Of a stretch of DNA of 20,015 bases, positions 14,686 to 20,015 are shown in pieces (position 1 is the first letter of the stretch; every line of letters starts with the position of its first letter). Origin of the DNA: Sedimenticola sp. (lineage in GTDB: Bacteria; Pseudomonadota; Gammaproteobacteria; Chromatiales; Chromatiaceae); assembly GCA_027041035.1 (NCBI GenBank), contig JALULB010000339.1, positions 1 to 20,015 on the forward strand, given 5' to 3'. A model generated the notes under the pieces. It saw only the letters and a list, made by a program, of their open reading frames with translations, searched no databases and was not told the origin of the DNA. The translations under genes were made by a program, and so were the position numbers.

Positions 14686-14748
14686 ACTGAATCTTTGGGC
14701 GCGTTCATTGGACGGCGCTCAGGTGATAATCGATTGTAGGGAGTCAAT

Positions 14749-14991
14749 ATGAACTTGCAATATCTGGTATTCAGCGCCGTATGGCGAATCGTGCGACTGT
14801 GGGTTGATCATAGTGGCATGGAGCAACTGAAGGCTATCGTCGAAAAACTCATGGACGCCGATTTGTCTGGCGAGGAAAAGCGTCAGCAAGCCTGGGCTAT
14901 GGCCAAAGATATATTCTCCGACTTGAGTAACAGCGCGATCAACTTCTTGATCGAGCTCGCGGTGAACTACGTCAAGTCAAAGGCTGCATGA
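14749..14991 (+). CDS. Hypothetical protein next to holin-like gene
   Basis: An 80-residue protein starting at ATG 14749, with TAGGGAG 6-7 bases upstream. It is largely helical, with an amphipathic N-terminus (LVFSAVWRIVRLWV), an acidic middle (LMDADLSGEEKRQQAWAMAKDIF) and a hydrophobic C-terminal segment (SAINFLIELAVNYV) at about residues 62-75. No family is recognised with certainty. Such proteins are commonly found beside phage holin-type genes and might be a partner of the 14368 product, but no lysis motif is visible. A 63-base gap before it contains no other gene. Confidence 0.65.
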   Translation: MNLQYLVFSAVWRIVRLWVDHSGMEQLKAIVEKLMDADLSGEEKRQQAWAMAKDIFSDLSNSAINFLIELAVNYVKSKAA

Positions 14992-15030
14992 GCCTGCGCG
15001 CGCTAATCCTGTTTCGTAGAGAATGATGCA

Positions 15031-15573
15031 ATGATTACACTACTGTCGGGTTACACGCCGCCGGTCCCGCCTGTCGATGTCGCCTTGTCTGAATCACAGA
15101 CGCCGCCACAGGCAGGCCTTGAATCGTCTGGGCAGTATACCGACAAACAGCGGGTCATCGAATCCTTGGGTGGCGGCGAGAGTGAGCTAATACAGCTCAC
15201 CGACAAAGCCGAGCAGGGCGTGGTAGACGACGAAGTCCTGACCCGTGCCATTGTCCAGGCAGAGGGGGAGATTGACGACGCTCTGGCCGCTGGCGGGTAT
15301 ATGACACCGGTGGCCGATCCTGCACAAAAACTGCGCACACTGGCTACTGATCTGACCGTTTGTCGTCTGTACGATCACGAGATCACCTTGGTGTATGAAG
15401 CACGATGCAAAGAGGCTCACGCATGGTTGAATCAGGTCGCTACTGGCAGACGCTCCGTGCCAGGCGCTGTGCGTCATGAGCGCGGGGGTGATGGACAGAT
15501 TCGGGGCGGAAAGCGATCGATGGTGTTCACCGACAACTATTTGTCCCGCATGCCGGGTGGATTGGCGTTATGA
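15031..15573 (+). CDS. DUF1320 head-tail connector (Mu Gp36-like)
   Basis: A 180-residue protein. Residues 45-135 show the DUF1320 pattern: LIQLTDKAEQG, VVDDEVLTRAIVQAEGEIDDALA, then GGYMTPV-DP-QKLRTLATDLTVCRLYDHE. This family contributes to the connector between head and tail in Mu-like and many siphovirus particles. The N-terminal 40 residues (rich in Pro, Ser and Gln) and the C-terminal Arg/Gly-rich part (RRSVPG, RGGDGQIRGGKRS) are variable in the family. The Shine-Dalgarno is weak (AGAG, 10 bases away). It ends with an ATGA overlap with the gpG-like gene. Confidence 0.8.
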   Translation: MITLLSGYTPPVPPVDVALSESQTPPQAGLESSGQYTDKQRVIESLGGGESELIQLTDKAEQGVVDDEVLTRAIVQAEGEIDDALAAGGYMTPVADPAQKLRTLATDLTVCRLYDHEITLVYEARCKEAHAWLNQVATGRRSVPGAVRHERGGDGQIRGGKRSMVFTDNYLSRMPGGLAL

Positions 15574-16079
15574 CAGAAGTCAGCATCACCATCGACGACG
15601 CAGCAGCTCTGCGAGCGCTCAATCGTATCCAGCATAGTCTGACTGACAGTCGCGACCTTATGGACCGCCTCGGCTCCACCTTGGTCGATCAGGTACGCCT
15701 CACTTTCCGCGACAACCGCGATCCATGGGGTAGCTCCTGGGCGCGGCTGAAAGACAGCACCATTGCGCGTCGGCGCAAGGGCAGTGACAAGCCGTTGCGT
15801 GATACCGGTCGCCTTATGAACGGCATCACGCATCGTGTAATAAATGACCATGAGGTAGAGGTGGGGACCAATACCGAATACGCATCTACTCATCAGTTCG
15901 GCGCCAGGCTCGGTCAATATGGACAGACTCGTCGCGGCACGCCAATCCCATGGGGAGACATCCCCGCGCGCTCGTTCATGCCTATCCGTAACGGGCATGC
16001 CGATCTACCAGAGTCGTGGAGACGGCAGTTGCATCAAGTGGCCCATGATTGGTTGAGAGAAATTATTCCCATTGGTTGA
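15570..16079 (+). CDS. Phage virion morphogenesis protein (Mu gpG-like)
   Basis: A 169-residue protein of the Mu gpG / Phage_tail_S family, needed for tail completion and head-tail joining. The features match: LRALNRIQHSLTDSRDLMDRLGSTLVDQVRLTF near 14-46, DPWGSSWARLKDSTIARR near 51-68, LRDTGRLMNGITHRV near 76-90, the GTNTEYASTHQFG motif near 99-111, and the C-terminal IPARSFMPI. It starts in an ATGA overlap with the DUF1320 gene. No frame disturbance is seen. Confidence 0.9.
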   Translation: MTEVSITIDDAAALRALNRIQHSLTDSRDLMDRLGSTLVDQVRLTFRDNRDPWGSSWARLKDSTIARRRKGSDKPLRDTGRLMNGITHRVINDHEVEVGTNTEYASTHQFGARLGQYGQTRRGTPIPWGDIPARSFMPIRNGHADLPESWRRQLHQVAHDWLREIIPIG

Positions 16080-16084
16080 ACTCT

Positions 16085-16399
16085 ATGACTAGCGACATCC
16101 AACGACTTACGCGCATCGAGACGCAAATGGATCTCATGACGTATGAGATGCAACAGATACGACAATTGATAGAACGCATGATTAGCGTGGAGGAGCGCCA
16201 ATCAAGCCATGATCAGGCATTGCTTCGCATGGGGAAGCGCATCGATGATATCGAGACTTCAAGCGGTGAGATAGAGCGTCAGTTATCGCGCAACAGTTGG
16301 ACTATTGGGGCTGTAGAACGTATCTGGTGGATACTGGTGACGTCTGCCGTTGGGGCTATCGGTTACCTGATACACATAGGCTGGGGTAAGAGCGGGTGA
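16085..16399 (+). CDS. XhlA-like coiled-coil membrane protein
   Basis: A 104-residue protein with an N-terminal coiled coil (about residues 5-70: TRIETQMDLMTYEMQQIRQ and onward, with regular hydrophobic spacing) and one C-terminal membrane segment (about 79-97, RIWWILVTSAVGAIGYLI). This is the layout of hemolysin XhlA-like phage proteins, which associate with the membrane and assist lysis. The ATG at 16085 has only a weak upstream GGTTGA; a TTG at 16076 overlapping the previous stop is in frame and would add three residues. It lies between tail-completion genes, an unusual place for a lysis gene. Its stop overlaps the next start (GTGA). Confidence 0.65.
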   Translation: MTSDIQRLTRIETQMDLMTYEMQQIRQLIERMISVEERQSSHDQALLRMGKRIDDIETSSGEIERQLSRNSWTIGAVERIWWILVTSAVGAIGYLIHIGWGKSG

Positions 16400-16860
16400 G
16401 CCGTGGACTCGATGATTTCCTGATCCTTGAGGAGCGACTTGTCAAGCGCATCGAACAACAGGTTCCTGAGCTGGTCAACCATGTTCGCATGGTCAACCGA
16501 ATCGAAGATATCGTGCAACGTGCCGCACCGATCACGTTGTGGATCATGCCAGGCGTCACGGCAATTGAAGCGGATCGTTCTGGCCGAGCGTTTGACTGTA
16601 ACCAGCGCTGGTCGCTGCTACTAGTGGTGCGCAACGCCAGCCAGGGGCTGGACAAACGCCCAGCGAGGATTCAGGCAGGCCCAATCATCAGCCGCCTGTT
16701 CGATACGCTGGCCGGCTGGCACCCAGGTGCACCATTTGGGATTCTGCGACCAGTAACCGCGCCGTCTCCGTTTTTTGAACCCGGCCTGTTTTTCTATCCG
16801 ATGGAATTTGAAACCCACTTCGCATTTCAGGCTGCAACACCACTGGAGAGAACTCCATGA
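16396..16860 (+). CDS. Tail terminator-like protein (Gp37 / DUF1834 type)
   Basis: A 154-residue protein beginning at GTG 16396, which overlaps the preceding TGA. The N-terminus (LEERLVKRIEQQVPELVNHVRMV) and the central RWSLLLVVRNASQGLDKRPARIQAG-IISRLFDTLAGWHPG fit the Gp37/tail-terminator pattern. In that pattern an alpha-beta protein forms a ring at the top of the tail tube and stops its growth. The assignment rests on pattern and position between the gpG-like and tail tube genes. The C-terminus ends with the strand-rich segment YPMEFETHFAFQA. Confidence 0.7.
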   Translation: MSRGLDDFLILEERLVKRIEQQVPELVNHVRMVNRIEDIVQRAAPITLWIMPGVTAIEADRSGRAFDCNQRWSLLLVVRNASQGLDKRPARIQAGPIISRLFDTLAGWHPGAPFGILRPVTAPSPFFEPGLFFYPMEFETHFAFQAATPLERTP

Positions 16861-17618
16861 GCAACGAAAACACCCAGTTCTTCCTCGCCGGAGACATCTA
16901 CCTGGACATTTTCGACGGCACCTTCCAGCCCACGGGACTGATCGGACCCATGAATGGCGAGTTGCTATCGATGCAACCGCAATCCAATCGCATCGACCAG
17001 CCATCAAAGATGCGTGACACCTATGGACAGGTGCGCAATTCCGTACTGATCCCGCAACCATCGGAAATCAAGCTGACTCTGCGGGATGTGCCGGGCGAAG
17101 TATTGGCCGCCGCCTTTATGGGTGGCATGGCCTCTCTGAGCGAGGGCGCCGCCACTGTTACGGATGAGCCAGTCACTGCTCGTCTTGGTCGGTGGCTTGA
17201 TCTCCCCAACCGGAATCTGGATGCCAATACTGTCAATGTTACCGACAGTGCTGGCTCAACCACCTATAACGAAGGCACCGATTATGAGATCAATTATCGC
17301 CTGGGTATGATCCGCCCCCTCGCGGGCGGCGCCATCAATGATGCCCAAACCACGCTGGTTGACTTCGCCTCGTCTGCTGTCACAGGCGAGCGTATCAGCA
17401 CTATGACCGTCAGCCAGATGAAGGGCCGCATCCTCGTCGATGGTGTCAACATGGCCGACAACAACCGTCAAGTGCATGCCGAGATTTTCCGCGCCACCCT
17501 AGCCCCTGACCAGGCCCTCGACCTCCTGGCGGAGCAGCATGCCGTTGTCTCATTCACCGGCACCATGGAAACCCCTGTAGGCAAGACCAGCCCGGCCATC
17601 ATCGACAACCTGAACTGA
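16857..17618 (+). CDS. Tail tube protein
   Basis: A 253-residue protein likely to be the major tail tube subunit of a siphovirus. The beginning (FFLAGDIYLDIFDGTFQPTGLIGPM), the middle (EIKLTLRDVPGEVLAAAFMGG) and the end (KGRILVDGVNMADNNRQVHAEIFRATLAPDQALDLLAE and onward) fit the beta-rich tube proteins found in such clusters. The first two strands and the CTD sandwich are not separable by eye. It starts in an ATGA overlap with the terminator-like gene. Neighbours on both sides agree: tail terminator upstream, chaperone and tape measure downstream. Confidence 0.75.
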   Translation: MSNENTQFFLAGDIYLDIFDGTFQPTGLIGPMNGELLSMQPQSNRIDQPSKMRDTYGQVRNSVLIPQPSEIKLTLRDVPGEVLAAAFMGGMASLSEGAATVTDEPVTARLGRWLDLPNRNLDANTVNVTDSAGSTTYNEGTDYEINYRLGMIRPLAGGAINDAQTTLVDFASSAVTGERISTMTVSQMKGRILVDGVNMADNNRQVHAEIFRATLAPDQALDLLAEQHAVVSFTGTMETPVGKTSPAIIDNLN

Positions 17619-17628
17619 GGAGCGCGCC

Positions 17629-17766
17629 ATGAATGACGAAAAGAAGGCCACGGTGAAATTCACCAAACCGCATCGCCATGGTGGAAAGGATTACAAGTCT
17701 GGCGACAGCATCGATGTCACCACGCGTGAAAAGGAAAAGCTCAAAAATGCTGGCGTGATCGGTTAA
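17629..17766 (+). CDS. 45-residue DUF7210-like small protein
   Basis: A short gene from ATG 17629 with a strong TGAGGAG 7 bases upstream. The protein begins MNDEKKATVKFTKPHRHGGK and continues with DYKSGDSIDV and EKEKLKNAGVIG. This is the same small beta layout (a strand, a turn with G-YK-GD, a strand, and a short helix ending in a G-I) as the first 40 residues of the 13997 product. It is a domain often present as a stand-alone phage protein. The function is unknown; it is probably a minor tail or neck factor. It is too short to be found by length-filtered gene callers. Confidence 0.8.
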   Translation: MNDEKKATVKFTKPHRHGGKDYKSGDSIDVTTREKEKLKNAGVIG

Positions 17767-17848
17767 ACGCCGACACAGAGTTTATTGACGCACTCGCCGC
17801 GTCACCGCACCGGTCGGATACCGGAACATATCAAGAGAGAGAAGCACC

Positions 17849-18388
17849 ATGCCCGAAAATGCAACTCTGATGCAGATCGACACGACGGACGCCATCAACA
17901 ACACCGATACCCTTCATTTGGTATCGCTCTGCGACGGCATCATCCTGCAATGCGCGCGCTCACCGAGCGCGTCGACCCACGAGACCCGCAAACAGGACCT
18001 GGACATCATGACCGGCTGGCTCGATCATTTTTCGGGGATGTTTGATCATTTTTCGGCTCAGCCCGAGACGTACATGCCGCACGCATCCCCCAAGCCGACC
18101 GCCGTCCCCGTACCCCCGACCGTCTACCGCGTGGAAAACGCTGGCGTGCAGGGATTCATGGACGGGGTGTCGCGGATGCGCACCGAGCTGCTGCTGTCCG
18201 AATCTGCGCAGCGCATGAACGGGTTCAGCTCATCTTTCCACGATGTGGTGATCAGTCCGTGGATTGAGAAGATGCGCGCCTATCTGGGCAAGCTGGTCGA
18301 GGATCTCGCTCCGGAGAACGCCGGCCATACCTGGCTGCCCGAAGTCAACGAGCAACCGGAGCCGGTAAACGTCGGCAACCCTCGCTAA
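17849..18388 (+). CDS. Probable tail assembly chaperone
   Basis: A 179-residue protein placed between the tail tube and tape measure genes, where phages encode the tail assembly chaperone (lambda G position). GAGAGAGA lies just before ATG 17849. I cannot match its sequence to a named family. It contains a 7-residue tandem repeat (DHFSGMF then DHFSAQP), a Pro-rich linker around 85-95 and a helical C-terminal half. Its stop at 18386-18388 is followed by a -1-frame coding extension of about 40-55 residues, as would be expected for a G/GT-type frameshift arrangement. Function is inferred from position only. Confidence 0.65.
   Translation: MPENATLMQIDTTDAINNTDTLHLVSLCDGIILQCARSPSASTHETRKQDLDIMTGWLDHFSGMFDHFSAQPETYMPHASPKPTAVPVPPTVYRVENAGVQGFMDGVSRMRTELLLSESAQRMNGFSSSFHDVVISPWIEKMRAYLGKLVEDLAPENAGHTWLPEVNEQPEPVNVGNPR
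18023..18056 (+). repeat. Tandem 13-bp direct repeat inside the chaperone-like gene
   Basis: GATCATTTTTCGG occurs exactly at 18023-18035 and again at 18044-18056. The 21-base offset keeps the frame and duplicates seven codons, giving DHFSGMF and DHFSAQP. The AT-rich unit stands out in a GC-rich gene. Confidence 0.75.
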
Positions 18389-18423
18389 GCGCTGGGCGAT
18401 CTGATGACTATGCCAGCGCGGTA

Positions 18424-18552
18424 ATGGCCGCCGCGCTGGATTTGATCTCAGAACATCTCGCCCAGCGCAAAGAAATTCAAGCGAAAAATGAAACGCTGAA
18501 ACGCGCTATTTCCAATAGATTAAGGGCTCGTGAAAATAAATGGCGGACCTGA
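18424..18552 (+). CDS. -1-frame extension of the chaperone (GT-like)
   Basis: An open frame in -1 relative to the 17849 gene runs from 18268 to the TGA at 18550-18552, which overlaps the tape measure start. From about 18389 it reads like a real protein: SDDYASAVMAAALDLISEHL, then AQRKEIQAKNETLKRAISNR. It is a helical, charged segment typical of the second part of a GT-type chaperone. The only in-frame ATG is at 18424 (42 residues) and it has no Shine-Dalgarno. This favours expression as a frameshift fusion to the 17849 product. I found no classical X-XXY-YYZ slippery site in the overlap, so either a non-classical slip or a one-base error near 18380 may be responsible. Confidence 0.5.
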   Translation: MAAALDLISEHLAQRKEIQAKNETLKRAISNRLRARENKWRT

Positions 18553-20015
18553 AACTTGGCCTACGCATCGATGCGAGCGTCTCCCGCGTCGATGAAATAC
18601 GTAAATTAGCCGACGACATCGAAGCGCTGGGCGGCGACGGCCAGCAGGCCGCCGCCGATCTCGATAAGCTGAATCAAGAGCTGAAGCTCGCCGCCAATCA
18701 GTCCGCCGCGATCAAATCCTACCGCGATCCAGCAGTGCGCTGGATCGCACCGCGACAGCGCTGGAGCGCGCCCGCGAGACAGCATCGAAACTCGGCCGGA
18801 AGATGGCCGCCACCACGACTCCCACGCGGGAGATGAGCCGGGCATTCACCCGCGCGCGCGATCGCGTGGTCGCCCTGAAGGTCGCGCAACTCGATCACCA
18901 ACAAGTCCTCGCGACGGCCTCCAGGCGCCTGCGTGACGCCGGTGTGCGCGCCGACCGGCTGGTCGCGTCCGAGCGCAAGCTGGCCGCCGAAACCCAAACC
19001 GCCAATGCCCGCCTGGATGCCCTCAACAAGTCCCTGCAACGCACGCGCGCGCGCCTGACCCGCGCGGGTGACGCCGGCACGCGCGCCGGCCGTGATATCC
19101 GTGACGGCGCGGATCAAGCAACCGCTGGCGTGGCCACGTTGTCGTCACAGCTCGCCGGACTGCGCAAGCTCGCGCTGGCCGGCGTGGCCGGCGCCGGCCT
19201 GAAGAGCCTCGGCGAGGATGTCGTCGCGCTGGCCGATCAGTACAAGCGACTCAATGCCCAGCTCGCCCTGGTCGACAAGACCGAGCAATCGCTGAGCGCA
19301 TCGCAGCGCGAGACATTCCGCGTCGCGCAGGATACGCGGACGGCGCTCGATGATGTCGTCACCCTGTACACCCGCATGCGGCGCGCCCTGGAAGAGGCTG
19401 GCGCGGGTCAGAAAGAGGTGTTGCAACTCACCGAGACGATCAGTCAGGCAATGAAGATCTCGGGCGCCTCGACGACGGAGAGCGCCGCCGCTATCCAGCA
19501 GCTTGGGCAGGCAATGGCCAGTGGCGTGTTGCGGGGCGATGAGTTCAACTCCATTATGGAGCAAGCGCCCCGCCTTGCGCGTGCGATGGCGGACGGCATC
19601 GGCGTGCCGATCGGCGCGTTGCGCAAGATGGCCGAGGCTGGCGAGCTGACCACAGAGCGCGTGCGCCGCGCGCTGGGCAGTCAGGCACAGGCGATCGCCG
19701 ACGAATTCTCGGTATTGCCGCAGACGGTCAGCGATGCGTGGACAAATGTCGAGTCGGCGTGGCAGCGCGTGATCGGCCAAGCCGATGCCGCCAGCGGAGC
19801 GAGCGGACGCTTCGCCGAGTCGTTGCAGCTCGTCGCCGACAACATGGAGACGCTGGCCGGCGTTGCGGCGGACGCCGGGATCGCCGCGCTGGCGGCCGCC
19901 GCCTTGGCCGCCACCATCAAGTTGGGCGAGTATTCGGTTGCCGCGCGCGCCGCGCGCATCGAGACTCTCGCGCTGGGCGGCGCGGCGGAATCGACCGCGA
20001 AAAAACTGAGCCTGG
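18540..20015 (+). CDS. Tape measure protein, partial at right edge and frame-disrupted
   Basis: The gene starts at ATG 18540 (MADLKLGLRIDASVSRVDEI) in one frame, which would stop at 18834-18836. From about 18725 the coding continues in the -1 frame (ALDRTATALERARETASKLG) and stays open to the right edge. The second part is helical, rich in Ala, Arg and Gln, and includes the tape measure domain known from TIGR02675-type proteins: YKRLNAQLALVDKTEQSLSA near 19240, TALDDVVTLYTRMRRAL, and VLRGDEFNSIMEQAPRLARAMADGIGVP near 19530-19615. It sets tail length. The frame change lies on a perfect hairpin at 18724-18748. Either a one-base loss (real or sequencing) or a -1 frameshift explains it. Confidence 0.85.
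18724..18748. repeat. Perfect 10-bp hairpin at the tape measure frame change
   Basis: GCGATCCAGC at 18724-18733 and its reverse complement at 18739-18748 enclose the 5-base loop AGTGC. The tape measure reading frame changes to -1 at or close to this structure. Confidence 0.75.

Noticed and set aside
17766..17848. Single GCCGACA and two short hairpins in the gap before the chaperone-like gene
   Set aside because: One isolated iteron-like 7-mer is expected by chance, and the hairpins are only 5 bp with no T tract.
17785..18045. 86-residue + frame overlapping the chaperone-like start
   Set aside because: His- and Arg-rich composition in an alternative frame; the 17849 gene has the better Shine-Dalgarno and length.

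Overview
The window looks like the early, packaging, head and proximal-tail part of a temperate tailed phage or prophage of a Gram-negative, proteobacterial-type host. The gene order is phage-like throughout, nearly all genes lie on the + strand with overlapping stops and starts, GC is fairly high, and Shine-Dalgarno sites are usable at many starts. No integrase, transposase, tRNA, rRNA or CRISPR array is visible. The tape measure gene runs off the right edge and a gene of a nucleotidyltransferase-like family runs off the left edge.

Layout: (1) 1-962, a divergent immunity switch. A short CI-like repressor and a downstream coupled gene are on the - strand, a Cro-like protein is on the + strand, and a 19-bp-arm inverted repeat lies between them. 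(2) 963-1483, a strong + strand terminator and a possible small - strand gene. (3) 1484-4896, a CII-type regulator, an 801-residue primase-polymerase/helicase, a repeat-rich region with an AT-rich core that looks like a replication origin, and a RusA resolvase. (4) 4893-6571, a run of small coupled genes: an M15-type endolysin, a possible HU-like protein, an exported nuclease-like protein and two small proteins. (5) 6571-13983, small and large terminase, a Mor-type regulator, DUF935 portal, a MuF protein fused to an ADP-ribosyltransferase, protease with nested scaffold, lambda-type decoration protein D and lambda-type capsid protein E. (6) 13997-17766, connector and tail genes, with holin-like and XhlA-like membrane proteins interspersed. 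(7) 17849-20015, a probable tail chaperone with a -1-frame extension, and a tape measure gene whose reading frame breaks once.

The phage appears mosaic: a PBSX-type terminase, Mu-like portal, MuF, Gp36, gpG and Gp37 functions, and a lambda-type capsid pair in one collinear cluster. DNA replication seems to rely on its own prim-pol/helicase rather than on transposition.

The most interesting points are the MuF-ADP-ribosyltransferase fusion, the candidate origin directly downstream of the primase gene, the exported PD-(D/E)XK-like protein, the two -1 frame changes around the tape measure gene (one sitting on a perfect 10-bp hairpin), and the compact immunity operator whose best promoter would give a leaderless cro message. 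Family assignments come from reading the protein sequences by eye; no database search was run.
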